Positions 7,632 through 16,066 of a stretch of DNA of 64,000 bases are shown in pieces. A program made the translations under genes and the position numbers. The stretch comes from Nocardioides okcheonensis (GTDB taxonomy: Bacteria > Actinomycetota > Actinomycetes > Propionibacteriales > Nocardioidaceae): contig NZ_CP087710.1 of NCBI RefSeq assembly GCF_020991065.1, positions 186,001 to 250,000 on the forward strand, given 5' to 3'. A model generated the notes under the pieces. The model had not been told where the DNA came from. It did no database searches and saw only the letters and a list, made by a program, of their open reading frames with translations. The first letter of the stretch is position 1; each line of letters opens with the position of its first letter.

Positions 7632-9343
7632 CAGGAGGCCACCGGCTCCCCGCGCAGCAGCACCTCGTCGGCGCGGGTCACCCAGGCGGCGAAGCGCTCG
7701 CCCTCGGTGCGGTCGGCGAGGTACGCCGAGACGACGGCGGTGACGTAGTCGTCGAGGCCCGCGCTGGTGACCTTGTGGGCGCGCAGCTTGCGGCCCATCG
7801 CGGGGTTGAGCCCGAGCGAGCCGCCGAGGTGGACCTGGAACCCCTCGACCTGGTTGCCGTCCTCGTCCATCACGAGCTGGCCCTTGAGCCCGATGTCGGC
7901 GACCTGGGTGCGGGCGCAGGCGTTGGGGCAGCCGTTGACGTTGACCGAGATCTGGGTGTCGAGGTCGGGGAAGCGCTTCTCGAGCTCGGACACCAGGCGC
8001 CGCGCACGCTCCTTGGTGTCGACGATGGCGAGCTTGCAGAACTCGATGCCGGTGCAGGCCATGGTGGAGCGACGCCAGTTGCTGGGCCGCGCGGTGAGAC
8101 CGATCTTCTCGAGGTCGTCGGCGAAGGCCTCGGTGTCGTCCGCGGCGACGCCGATGACGACGAGCTTCTGGTAGGCCGTGAGCCGGGCGCCGCGGGCGCC
8201 GTAGCGCTCGACGAGGTCACCGAGCGCGCTCAGCGTGGTGCCGTCGATGCGGCCCACGACGGGGGCGGCGCCGACGTAGAAGCGGCCGTCCTTCTGCTCG
8301 TGGATGCCGATGTGGTCACCGGCCGTGACGGGCGCCTCGGGGGAGGGGTTGTCGACCAGCGCGCGGTGGAGGTACTCGTTCTCGAGGACCTCGCGGAACT
8401 TCTCCTTGCCCCAGTCGGCGAGCAGGAACTTCAGCCGCGCCTTGGAGCGCAGCCGGCGGTAGCCGTAGTCACGGAAGATCCCGGCGACGCCCTCCCAGGC
8501 GTCGGCCACCTCGTCGAGCGGGATCCACACGCCCAGCTTGTGGGCGAGCATCGGGTTCGTCGACAGGCCGCCACCGACCCACAGGTCGAAGCCCGGGCCG
8601 TGCTCGGGGTGGACGGTGCCGACGAAGGACACGTCGTTGACCTCGGGCGCGACGTCGTGGCTCGGGTGTCCGGTCAGCGCGGTCTTGAACTTGCGCGGCA
8701 GGTTCGAGAAGTCGGGGTTGCCGAGGATCCGGCGCTTGATCTCCTCCAGCGCAGCCGTGCCGTCGATGATCTCGTCCTTGGCGATGCCGGCGACCGGCGA
8801 GCCGAGGAAGGGGCGCGGGCTGTCGCCGCACGCCTCCAGCGTGGTGAGGCCGACCGCCTCGAGGCGCTCCCAGATCGCCGGGACGCTCTCGATCTCGATC
8901 CAGTGGTACTGGATGTTGTTGCGGTCGGTGATGTCGGCGGTGTTGCGGGCGTACGCCGTGGACACCTCGCCGAGCGCCCGCAGCGCGGCGGCGTCGAGCA
9001 CCGCGCCGTCGGTGCGGACCCGCATCATGAAGAAGCGGTCGTCGAGCTCCTCCTCCTCGAGCTGGGCGGTCTTGCCGCCGTCGAAGCCCGGGGCGCGCTG
9101 GGTGTAGAGCCCCATCCAGCGGAAGCGGCCGCGCAGGTCGGCCGGGTCGATCGAGTCGAAGCCGCGGCGGGAGTAGGTGTAGAGGATCCGGTCACGCACG
9201 TTGAGCGGGTCGTCGTCCTTCTTGGACTGCTCGTTCTTGTTGAGCGGCTCGGTGTAGCCGAGCGCCCACTGTCCCTCCGCGCGCTTGGGGCGGGGGATCT
9301 CGGTGCTCTGGGCGGCCTGGGGCTTGAACCGGAGGTCGGGCAT
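7631..9343 (-). CDS. Ferredoxin-type assimilatory sulfite reductase (siroheme, 4Fe-4S)
   Basis: This 570-residue protein has the duplicated ferredoxin-like and siroheme-binding arrangement of the nitrite/sulfite reductase family. The cluster/siroheme ligands are ACTGIEFC and NGCPNAC (C-x5-C, then C-x3-C) near residues 425-470. RNNIQYHWIEI and the basic stretch RRLRSKARLKFLLADWG bind siroheme and substrate in relatives. It reduces sulfite to sulfide with six electrons from ferredoxin. Sulfite rather than nitrite is favoured by the cysH neighbour and the cysteine-type leader peptide upstream. It is the first structural gene of a leftward operon. The symbols sirA, nirA and cysI are all in use for orthologues. 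Confidence 0.93.
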   Translation of the reverse strand: MPDLRFKPQAAQSTEIPRPKRAEGQWALGYTEPLNKNEQSKKDDDPLNVRDRILYTYSRRGFDSIDPADLRGRFRWMGLYTQRAPGFDGGKTAQLEEEELDDRFFMMRVRTDGAVLDAAALRALGEVSTAYARNTADITDRNNIQYHWIEIESVPAIWERLEAVGLTTLEACGDSPRPFLGSPVAGIAKDEIIDGTAALEEIKRRILGNPDFSNLPRKFKTALTGHPSHDVAPEVNDVSFVGTVHPEHGPGFDLWVGGGLSTNPMLAHKLGVWIPLDEVADAWEGVAGIFRDYGYRRLRSKARLKFLLADWGKEKFREVLENEYLHRALVDNPSPEAPVTAGDHIGIHEQKDGRFYVGAAPVVGRIDGTTLSALGDLVERYGARGARLTAYQKLVVIGVAADDTEAFADDLEKIGLTARPSNWRRSTMACTGIEFCKLAIVDTKERARRLVSELEKRFPDLDTQISVNVNGCPNACARTQVADIGLKGQLVMDEDGNQVEGFQVHLGGSLGLNPAMGRKLRAHKVTSAGLDDYVTAVVSAYLADRTEGERFAAWVTRADEVLLRGEPVAS

Positions 9344-9415
9344 GACAGGCGATGTCCTGTTCGCTGAGGGGGTGCCGCGCGCGACGGTGAGCGCGGTGGG
9401 GACTTCGGGCGGCGT

Positions 9416-9505
9416 TCAGCGATGCCAACAGGTCGCGCTGCCCACGCGCATGAGGTCGACGTGACGTCGGACCACGAGGTGCGTGTGGGTGGAAGCGGTG
9501 ACCAT
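9416..9505 (-). CDS. Actinobacterial cysteine-type leader peptide
   Basis: A 29-residue ORF ends 72 nt before the sulfite reductase start. Its second half, RRHVDLMRVGSATCWHR, matches the RRHVDL...S..C pattern of the 'putative leader peptide' family found ahead of sulfur-assimilation genes in streptomycetes and relatives. A Cys codon sits four codons before the stop, where ribosome stalling at low Cys-tRNA could change folding of the downstream RNA. Attenuation of the sulfate-assimilation operon by cysteine supply is inferred from the family and position. Confidence 0.75.
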   Translation of the reverse strand: MVTASTHTHLVVRRHVDLMRVGSATCWHR

Positions 9506-9697
9506 GTCAAGAAGTCTCAGGGGTTGGACACCCGTTCCACAAGGCGAAATCTTGTATCGTGAGACGCCAGTCCATGTAATGAGATGCAGCCTCGCGTTCG
9601 CCGCGTGGGAGCGGCCCGGGTGCGGTCCAGGTCACACCCGTCCACGCCCGGACGACCTGCCCGGGTCAGGGTCGCGGCGACCTCTAGGCTGTCGGCC
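9506..9697. promoter_or_regulatory. Divergent control region of sulfite-reductase operon and glyA
   Basis: This 192-bp gap between the leftward leader peptide and rightward glyA contains the only AT-rich patch nearby (about 9545-9590). The leftward promoter most likely lies there; on the minus strand a possible -10 is the GATACAAG region. I could not fix a -35 box. Confidence 0.4.
9685..9690 (+). promoter_or_regulatory. -10 box TAGGCT, leaderless promoter of glyA
   Basis: TAGGCT is followed by 7 nt and the glyA ATG at 9698. It helps choose that ATG over the in-frame start at 9584. Confidence 0.55.
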
Positions 9698-11134
9698 ATG
9701 ACGGACTCCCTCATCAGCAGCGCGTACTCCCAGGCCCTCGAGGTCATCGCCTCCGTCGAGCCGCGGATCGCCGAGGCGACCCGCCAGGAGCTCGCCGACC
9801 AGCGCAGCTCGCTCAAGCTGATCGCCTCGGAGAACTACGCCTCGCCCGCCGTGCTCATGACGATGGGCACCTGGTTCAGCGACAAGTACGCCGAGGGCAC
9901 GGTCGGGCACCGCTTCTACGCCGGCTGCCAGAACGTCGACACCGTCGAGTCGCTCGCCGCCGAGCACGCGCGCGAGCTGTTCGGCGCGCCCTACGCCTAC
10001 GTCCAGCCGCACTCGGGCATCGACGCCAACCTGGTCGCCTTCTGGTCGATCCTCGCCAACCGGGTGGAGAGCCCGTACCTCGAGAAGCTCCAGGCCAAGA
10101 ACGTCAACGAGCTCACCGAGGCCGACTGGGAGACGCTGCGCGGCGAGCTCGGCAACCAGCGGCTGCTCGGCATGTCGCTCGACGCGGGCGGCCACCTCAC
10201 CCACGGCTTCCGCCCCAACATCAGCGGCAAGATGTTCCACCAGCAGCAGTACGGCACCGACCCGGGGACGGGCCTGCTCGACTACGACGCCGTCGCGGCC
10301 AAGGCGCGCGAGTTCCGCCCGCTGGTCCTCGTCGCCGGCTACTCGGCGTACCCGCGCCGGGTGAACTTCGCGAAGATGCGCGAGATCGCCGACGAGGTCG
10401 GCGCCGTGCTGATGGTCGACATGGCCCACTTCGCCGGTCTGGTGGCCGGCAAGGTGTTCACCGGCGAGGAGAACCCCGTCCCCTACGCCCACGTCACCAC
10501 TTCCACCACCCACAAGTCGCTCCGCGGCCCGCGCGGCGGCCTGGTGCTGGCGCAGGAGGAGTTCGCCGCCGACGTCGACCGCGGCTGCCCGATGGTCCTC
10601 GGCGGCCCGCTGTCGCACGTCATGGCCGCCAAGGCCGTGGCCTTCGCGGAGGCCCGCACCACCGAGTTCCAGGGCTACGCCCAGCGCATCGCCGACAACG
10701 CGAAGTCGCTGGCCGAGGGCTTCCTGACCCGCGGCGCGACCCTGGTCACCGGCGGCACCGACAACCACCTGGTGCTCCTCGACGTGTCGTCCTTCGGGCT
10801 GACCGGTAGGCAGGCCGAGTCGGCGCTGCTCGACGCCGGCGTCGTCACCAACCGCAACTCGGTCCCCGCCGACCCCAACGGCGCCTGGTACACCTCCGGC
10901 ATCCGCCTCGGCACCCCGGCGCTCACCACCCGCGGCTTCGGCCACGACGAGTTCGACAAGGTCGCCGAGCTCATCGTCGACGTGCTGGCGAACACCGAGG
11001 CCGGCACCACCAAGGCGGGCGGCCCGAGCAAGGCGTCGTACGTCCTGGCCGACGGCGTCGCCGACCGCGTCACCGCGCAGTCCGCCGAGCTCCTCGACAA
11101 GCACCCGCTCTACCCCGGGCTCGTCCTCGGCTGA
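9698..11134 (+). CDS. glyA: Serine hydroxymethyltransferase
   Basis: This 478-residue PLP enzyme interconverts serine and glycine with tetrahydrofolate. Visible motifs are [15 protein letters not shown] (N-terminal substrate segment), [16 protein letters not shown], the PLP-carboxylate region [15 protein letters not shown] and the Schiff-base lysine in [15 protein letters not shown]. At about 480 residues with an insertion after the [11 protein letters not shown] region it is longer than E. coli GlyA (about 417), which fits the long actinobacterial subtype. It is divergent from the sulfite-reductase operon. Serine/glycine and cysteine metabolism are biochemically linked, but shared regulation is not shown. 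Confidence 0.95.
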   Translation: MTDSLISSAYSQALEVIASVEPRIAEATRQELADQRSSLKLIASENYASPAVLMTMGTWFSDKYAEGTVGHRFYAGCQNVDTVESLAAEHARELFGAPYAYVQPHSGIDANLVAFWSILANRVESPYLEKLQAKNVNELTEADWETLRGELGNQRLLGMSLDAGGHLTHGFRPNISGKMFHQQQYGTDPGTGLLDYDAVAAKAREFRPLVLVAGYSAYPRRVNFAKMREIADEVGAVLMVDMAHFAGLVAGKVFTGEENPVPYAHVTTSTTHKSLRGPRGGLVLAQEEFAADVDRGCPMVLGGPLSHVMAAKAVAFAEARTTEFQGYAQRIADNAKSLAEGFLTRGATLVTGGTDNHLVLLDVSSFGLTGRQAESALLDAGVVTNRNSVPADPNGAWYTSGIRLGTPALTTRGFGHDEFDKVAELIVDVLANTEAGTTKAGGPSKASYVLADGVADRVTAQSAELLDKHPLYPGLVLG

Positions 11135-11151
11135 GGCCGTCGACCCGTCGG

Positions 11152-11174
11152 GTCGGCGCGAAGCTCGCGCCGAC
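11152..11174. terminator. Bidirectional terminator between glyA and the response regulator
   Basis: A perfect 10-bp stem GTCGGCGCGA with loop AGC lies between convergent genes; its right edge abuts the response-regulator stop codon at 11175. Confidence 0.7.
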
Positions 11175-11858
11175 TCAGCGGATCCAGACGTAGCCGACCT
11201 CCGGCCGCCCGGTCCCGCCGTAGCGCGGTGACCGGGTGACCCGGCCCTCGTCGGCGAGGTGCTCGAGGTAGCGCCGGGCGGTCACCCGGGAGATGCCGAT
11301 CTCCGCGGCCGCCTCGGCCGCGGAGAGGCCGTCGGGTGCCTCCCGCAGCGCCTCGACCACCTGGCGCAGCGAGTCCAGGCTCATCCCCTTCGGGACGGCC
11401 TCGCCGGTCGGGCGGCTCCTCAGCGCGCCGAAGAGCTGGTCGACGTCGTCCTGCACCACGTCTCCGGGAGCGCTCTCCAGCCGTGCCCGGAACTCGGCGT
11501 ACTGCTCGAGCTTGCCGCGGAACGCCGCGAAGGTGAACGGCTTGAGCAGGTAGAGCACGACCCCCTGGGACACCGCGCGACGGACGACCTCGCTGTCGCG
11601 CGCGGACGTCACGGCGATCACGTCGAGGGTGCGTCCCTCCGCCCGCAGGCGCTGCAGCAGTCCCAGCCCGTGCCCGTCGGGCAGGTGCATGTCGAGCAGC
11701 ACCAGGTCGACGTCGTCGTCGCGCTGCAGCATCCGCATAGCGTCCGTGGCGGAGTGCGCGACACCGGCGAGCTCGAAGCCGGGGACCCGGCCCACGTAGG
11801 TCGCGTGCGCCTCGGCGGCGAGCTCCTCGTCCTCCACGACGAGCACCCGCACGGTCAC
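11175..11858 (-). CDS. Response regulator, CitB/DcuR/DctR family
   Basis: The receiver domain (residues about 1-120) shows acidic pocket VVEDEE, phospho-acceptor LLDMHLPDG, and conserved Thr/Lys in VTSAR and YLLKPFTF. A C-terminal helix-turn-helix (SAAEAAAEIGISRVTARRYLEHL) follows, as in CitB and DcuR. The 227-residue length is normal. The GTG at 11858 is preferred since it overlaps the kinase stop (GTGA); the track's longer N terminus is Arg-rich shadow. Acting with the kinase, it probably activates the divergent dicarboxylate transporter, which is inferred from neighbourhood. Confidence 0.88.
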   Translation of the reverse strand: MTVRVLVVEDEELAAEAHATYVGRVPGFELAGVAHSATDAMRMLQRDDDVDLVLLDMHLPDGHGLGLLQRLRAEGRTLDVIAVTSARDSEVVRRAVSQGVVLYLLKPFTFAAFRGKLEQYAEFRARLESAPGDVVQDDVDQLFGALRSRPTGEAVPKGMSLDSLRQVVEALREAPDGLSAAEAAAEIGISRVTARRYLEHLADEGRVTRSPRYGGTGRPEVGYVWIR

Positions 11859-13456
11859 CGGAGCGCCCCCGACGTCCCGGCAGGCTCGACGACCAGCACG
11901 AACCGGGCGCCGCCGAGCGGGGAGTCGGCGAGCTCGAGGCTGCCGCCGTGGCGCGAGACCACCTGCGCGACGATCGCCAGGCCGAGCCCGCGCCCCTCGT
12001 CGGCCTTGCTCGACCACCCGCGGTCGAGCACGTGCTGCCGGTCCTCCTGCGCGACGCCCGGCCCCGAGTCGTCGACCTCGATCCTGAGGTGCCCGGCGTC
12101 GCCGGCGAGGGCGACGCGGACCCGCTGGGGTCGCCGGACCCGGGTCTCGGCGACGGCGTCGAAGGCGTTGTCGACCAGGTTGCCGACGAGCGCGACGAGG
12201 TCGCGGCCTCCGACGGGCAGGACGGCCGGCAGCTCGCCCTCGATCTCCAGGGTGATGCCGCGCTCCGCCGCCTGGGCGGTCTTGCCGAGCAGCAGCGCGG
12301 CCAGCACCGGCTCCTCGACCGCGGAGACGAGCTCGTCCGCGAGGTCCTGGGCCACCTGGAGCTCGGCGGTCGCGAACTCGACGGCCTGCTCGGGTCGACC
12401 CATCTCGACCAGCGACACGACGGTGTGGAGCCGGTTGGCGGCCTCGTGGTTCTGCGCCCGCAGCGACTCGGTCAGCCCGCGCACGAGGTCGAGCTCGCCG
12501 GTGACGGCCTGCAGCTCGGTGCGGTCGCGGACGCTGACCACCGCGCCCACCTCGTCCTGGCCCCAGTAGGCCGGCGACGTGCTCAGCACCAGCACCTGCT
12601 GCCCGAGGACGAACGTCTGGTCGACGACCGCCGTGCGCCGCTCGACGGCCGCGACCAGCCCCGGCGGCAGCCCGAGCTCGGCGAGCGGGCGCCCCTCCAC
12701 CTCGGGTGGCAGCGCGAGCAGCCGCACCGCCTCGTCGTTGACCAGCTGCACGCGCAGGTCGGAGTCGACCAGCAGCAGGCCCTCGCGGACGGCGCTGAGC
12801 ACGGCGCGGTAGTACTCGTACATCCGGGTGATCTCGCGCTCGCCGAGCCCGTGGGTCTGGCGGCGCAACCGCCGCGCGATCAGCCAGGCCCCGAGCAGGC
12901 CGGCCAGCAGCGTCGCGACGGCCGCGACGAGGATCCCCGGCAGGTCGTCGAGCAGGCGCTCGTCGATCCGGTCGACCGTGATGCCCACGGCCACCAGGGC
13001 GACCACGCGGTCGTCGGCCACGACGGGGACCACGGCCCGTACGGACGGGCCGAGCGTGCCCGCGTAGACCTCGGTGAACACGCGGCCCTCCAGGGCGTCG
13101 CCGATGCCGCCGACGAAGCGGCCGCCGATCTGGGCGGGGTCGGGGTGGGTCCAGCGGATCCGGTCGCGGCCCATGACCACGACGAAGTCGGTGTCGGTGT
13201 CGACCCGGACCTCCTCGGCGAACGGCTGCAGGGCTGCGGTGGGGTCCGCCGATCGGACCTGCTCGCGCACGAACGGGGAATCCGCGACCGAGCGGGCCAC
13301 GGCCGTGGCCTGGTCGCGCGCCGCGTCGCGCAGGTCACGGCGCGCGTCGAGGGCCGCCAGCGCGACGGCGGTGACGACGAGGACGACGACGACACCGACC
13401 TGCAGCAGCAGGATCTGGCGGGCCACCGGGCTCTCGCCGTCGGCGCGTCGCGTCAT
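11855..13456 (-). CDS. Sensor histidine kinase, CitA/DcuS/DctS-like
   Basis: A 533-residue kinase with TM1 (about 12-35, ILLLQVGVVVVLVVTAVAL), a periplasmic Cache-type sensor (about 40-165), TM2 (ILVAAVATLLAGLLGAWLI), a cytoplasmic PAS domain (DSDLRVQLVNDEAVRLL), an SpoOB-like H box LRAQNHEAANRLHTV, and an ATPase domain with N box NLVDNAFDAV, G1 DDSGPGV and G2 GRGLGLAIV. This layout is typical of C4-dicarboxylate and citrate sensors. It overlaps its response regulator by 4 nt and is divergent from the symporter gene, so extracellular dicarboxylate sensing is inferred. Confidence 0.9.
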   Translation of the reverse strand: MTRRADGESPVARQILLLQVGVVVVLVVTAVALAALDARRDLRDAARDQATAVARSVADSPFVREQVRSADPTAALQPFAEEVRVDTDTDFVVVMGRDRIRWTHPDPAQIGGRFVGGIGDALEGRVFTEVYAGTLGPSVRAVVPVVADDRVVALVAVGITVDRIDERLLDDLPGILVAAVATLLAGLLGAWLIARRLRRQTHGLGEREITRMYEYYRAVLSAVREGLLLVDSDLRVQLVNDEAVRLLALPPEVEGRPLAELGLPPGLVAAVERRTAVVDQTFVLGQQVLVLSTSPAYWGQDEVGAVVSVRDRTELQAVTGELDLVRGLTESLRAQNHEAANRLHTVVSLVEMGRPEQAVEFATAELQVAQDLADELVSAVEEPVLAALLLGKTAQAAERGITLEIEGELPAVLPVGGRDLVALVGNLVDNAFDAVAETRVRRPQRVRVALAGDAGHLRIEVDDSGPGVAQEDRQHVLDRGWSSKADEGRGLGLAIVAQVVSRHGGSLELADSPLGGARFVLVVEPAGTSGALR

Positions 13457-13462
13457 GGGCGC

Positions 13463-13468
13463 ATTGTG
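13463..13468 (-). promoter_or_regulatory. -10-like box CACAAT before the kinase gene
   Basis: CACAAT lies 6 nt before the kinase ATG at 13456 with no Shine-Dalgarno between, which suggests a leaderless transcript. Confidence 0.4.
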
Positions 13469-13592
13469 CCTCACCGATCCGGGCACCTGTGACGGCGAAC
13501 ACAACGAACGAAAGGGTGACGACGTTCACAACCCGCACCACGATGTGGAGCGCGGCCGGTGCACCCCGGCACCCCGAGCGAGGAGGACCTCC

Positions 13593-14954
13593 ATGAGCAC
13601 GACCCAGCCCGCGCCACCGGAAGCCCCGGTACGTCGCGACCGTACGCACTACCTCTACATCGCGGTCATCGTCGCCGTGGTCCTCGGCGCGATCGTCGGC
13701 CTGGTGGTCCCCGACTTCGCCGTCGACCTCAAGTGGATCGGCACCACCTTCGTGGCGCTGATCAAGATGATGATCCAGCCGGTCATCTTCTGCACCCTCG
13801 TGCTGGGCGTGGGGTCGGTGCGCAACGCCGCCAGCGTCGGCAAGGTGGGCGGCCTCGCGCTGGCCTACTTCCTCACCATGTCGACCGCCGCCCTCGCGAT
13901 CGGCATGGTCGTCGGCAACCTGCTCGACCCGGGCAAGGGCCTCAACCTGTCCGAGGAGGTCGCGGGCGTCGGCCAGGAGCAGGCCGCCGAGGCGCACGGC
14001 TCGACCACCGAGTTCATCACCGGCATCGTCCCGGACTCGCTGCTCTCCTCGCTGACCTCCGGCGAGGTCCTGCAGACCCTCCTCGTCGCGCTGCTGGTCG
14101 GCTTCGCGCTGCAGGCGATGGGCCGCTCGGGCGAGCCGATCCTCACCGGCATCGGCCACCTCCAGCGACTGGTCTTCCGGGTGCTCGCGATGATCATGTG
14201 GGCCGCCCCGGTGGGCGCGTTCGCCGCCATCGCCGCGGTCGTCGGCGAGACCGGCGTCGACGCGCTCAAGAGCCTCTTCACGATCATGGTGGCCTTCTAC
14301 ATCACCTGCTTCCTCTTCGTCTTCGGCGTCCTCGGCGCGATCCTCAAGCTGGCCACGGGCGTCAACATCTGGAGCCTGCTGAAGTACCTCGGCCGCGAGT
14401 TCCTGCTGATCGTCTCGACCTCGTCGTCCGAGTCGGCGCTGCCGCGCCTGATCGCGAAGATGAACCACGCGGGCGTCGACAAGACCACCGTGGGCGTGGT
14501 CGTGCCGACCGGCTACTCGTTCAACCTCGACGGCACCGCGATCTACCTCACGATGGCGTCGATCTTCATCGCCGACGCGCTCGACAAGCCGCTGAGCATC
14601 GGCGAGCAGGTCTCGCTGCTGCTGTTCATGGTCATCGCGTCGAAGGGCGCCGCCGGCGTCACCGGCGCCGGCCTCGCCACGCTCGCCGGCGGCCTGTCCT
14701 CGCACCGGCCCGAGCTGCTCGACGGCGTCGGCCTGATCGTCGGCATCGACCGCTTCATGTCGGAGGCCCGCGCGGTCACCAACTTCGCCGGCAACTCGGT
14801 CGCCACGGTCCTCATCGGCCACTGGACCGGCACCCTCGACCGGGCCCAGCTCGACCGGGTCCTCGCCGGCGAGGACCGCTTCGACGAGGCGACGATGGTC
14901 GACGACGACCACGGGCACGGGCCGGTCGAGCGGGAGCCCGCCGCCACCCACTGA
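13593..14954 (+). CDS. Dicarboxylate/amino acid:cation symporter (DAACS family)
   Basis: This 453-residue membrane protein has about eight hydrophobic helices plus the two re-entrant hairpins of the GltPh fold. Signatures are the serine-rich hairpin STSSSESALPRL, the GYSFNLDGTAIYLTMA motif (NMDGT equivalent) and the C-terminal substrate helix GIDRFMSEARAVTNFAGN. The Arg in the last motif, where Asp-binding members also have Arg, supports an acidic substrate. AGGAGG lies 8 nt before ATG 13593. With a DctS-like kinase next door, C4-dicarboxylate uptake is the most likely role; glutamate/aspartate remains possible. The His/Asp-rich tail is variable. Confidence 0.9.
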   Translation: MSTTQPAPPEAPVRRDRTHYLYIAVIVAVVLGAIVGLVVPDFAVDLKWIGTTFVALIKMMIQPVIFCTLVLGVGSVRNAASVGKVGGLALAYFLTMSTAALAIGMVVGNLLDPGKGLNLSEEVAGVGQEQAAEAHGSTTEFITGIVPDSLLSSLTSGEVLQTLLVALLVGFALQAMGRSGEPILTGIGHLQRLVFRVLAMIMWAAPVGAFAAIAAVVGETGVDALKSLFTIMVAFYITCFLFVFGVLGAILKLATGVNIWSLLKYLGREFLLIVSTSSSESALPRLIAKMNHAGVDKTTVGVVVPTGYSFNLDGTAIYLTMASIFIADALDKPLSIGEQVSLLLFMVIASKGAAGVTGAGLATLAGGLSSHRPELLDGVGLIVGIDRFMSEARAVTNFAGNSVATVLIGHWTGTLDRAQLDRVLAGEDRFDEATMVDDDHGHGPVEREPAATH

Positions 14955-14966
14955 CGTACCCGCCCA

Positions 14967-14999
14967 CCGCGCCCCGGACCACCTCGGTCCGGGGCGCGG
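14967..14999. terminator. Terminator after the symporter gene
   Basis: A perfect 14-bp GC stem (CCGCGCCCCGGACC) with a 5-nt loop ACCTC begins 12 nt after the stop codon. Confidence 0.8.
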
Positions 15000-15002
15000 T
15001 CG

Positions 15003-15090
15003 CGTAGACGCGCGGACAGAAGTGGTCGCGCGCGGGTCGCGCTACGCGGCGAGGGGCCAGGCCTCGGGGACTTCTGTCCGCGCGTCTACG
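15003..15090. repeat. 88-bp element with 21-nt inverted arms, copy 1
   Basis: Perfect inverted arms at 15003-15023 and 15070-15090 (each contains GACGCGCGGACAGAAG) enclose 46 nt. The right arm and loop encode the C-terminal tail of the leftward AbiEi/DUF559 protein. A second copy lies at 15981-16066. Confidence 0.75.
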
Positions 15091-15929
15091 CCGATCGCGC
15101 GGCAGACCACCTCCCGTACCCATGCGGGGCGGAACATCACGTCCTCCCAGGTGAACCGCAGCACGGTCCACCCGCCGGCCGACAGCAACGTGTAGCGGCG
15201 CACGTCCTTGGTGAAGCCCTTCCGATCACCGTGCCACTCGAACGACTCGCACTCCACCACCAGCCGGTGCTCGGGTGCCGTCAGGTCCGGTCGAGCCCAG
15301 TAGTGGTCGGTCGACAGCACCATCTGCGGAGTCACCTCCAGACCGGGCACGGTGAGGCAGATCGCCCGCATGACCGACTCGAACGGGTTCGCTGCCCGCG
15401 CGTCGGCGGCCAGCGCGATGCGCCGCACCTTGGCTGCCCCGGCGCCGCGCACCTGGGCGTTCACCCTCCGCAACGTGACGTCCTCGCCGTGGCGCAACGC
15501 GGAGTCCGCGATCGCCAGCGCCTCGTCGTCGGGGAGCTGCCGCAGGCACTGGAGCAGGGTGACCTCCCGGCTCGTGGCGACCCCGCTGACGTCGTCCGGC
15601 CCCAGATCGGCCCGGTGGACCTGCACCAGGCCGCGCCACGGGCGGGGCACGTTGCGGTTGCGCGGGAACGCGACGTGCGGCGTGCTCGGCACCTGCTTGA
15701 CCTCCCAGCCGTGGGCGAGGGCGGCGTTGGTGAGGCACAGGTGGCCGTTGACCCGGAACGCGGTGGCGGCGGCGCGGTCCACCTCGGGCAGCGTGTAGCG
15801 CCCCTGGCCGACCCGCTCCAGAGCGCCGGTCCGCAGCGCCCGGTCGACGTCCGCGCGTGAGGTGGCCCGGATCAGGGTAGCCCGGGTGGCCATGCCTCCC
15901 ATGCGCTCCACCGCGTCCACGACGTCCAC
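15042..15929 (-). CDS. AbiEi-antitoxin-like N terminus fused to DUF559 nuclease-like domain
   Basis: The 295-residue protein starts with a winged-helix region (GGMATRATLIRA...VGQGRYTLP) like the AbiEi type IV antitoxin N-terminal domain. Its last 110 residues resemble DUF559/Vsr-type PD-(D/E)xK endonucleases: NPFESVMRAICL supplies the first Glu, WARPDLTAPEHRLVVECES the Asp and Glu-x-Glu, and WTVLRFTWEDVM closes the fold. No separate AbiEii toxin gene is adjacent. Proteins of this architecture are frequent in actinobacteria and their role is unknown; DNA processing or defence is inference. The tail VDARTEVPEAWPLAA is encoded by the inverted-repeat element at 15003-15090. Confidence 0.75.
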   Translation of the reverse strand: MDVVDAVERMGGMATRATLIRATSRADVDRALRTGALERVGQGRYTLPEVDRAAATAFRVNGHLCLTNAALAHGWEVKQVPSTPHVAFPRNRNVPRPWRGLVQVHRADLGPDDVSGVATSREVTLLQCLRQLPDDEALAIADSALRHGEDVTLRRVNAQVRGAGAAKVRRIALAADARAANPFESVMRAICLTVPGLEVTPQMVLSTDHYWARPDLTAPEHRLVVECESFEWHGDRKGFTKDVRRYTLLSAGGWTVLRFTWEDVMFRPAWVREVVCRAIGVDARTEVPEAWPLAA

Positions 15930-15980
15930 CGCCCCAGCATCGACGAGATGGCGGTCCGGCCGCAGGCCCTCTCCACAGGC

Positions 15981-16066
15981 CGCAGACGCGCGGACCGAAG
16001 TCGGGCGCCCCGGCGTGTCGTCCCGGGCGGCCGCGCCCGGGACGGACTTCTGTCCGCGCGTCTACG
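15981..16066. repeat. 86-bp element with 21-nt inverted arms, copy 2
   Basis: Arms at 15981-16001 and 16046-16066 differ from perfect complementarity at two positions. The right arm is identical to that of copy 1 (ACTTCTGTCCGCGCG core). It ends one base before the glgA stop codon and may act as a terminator for glgA. Confidence 0.75.

Noticed and set aside
8020..8110. Sulfite reductase gene as a nitrite reductase
   Set aside because: Motifs are shared by both, but the leader peptide, zinc ribbon, cysH and chelatase context all point to sulfur assimilation.
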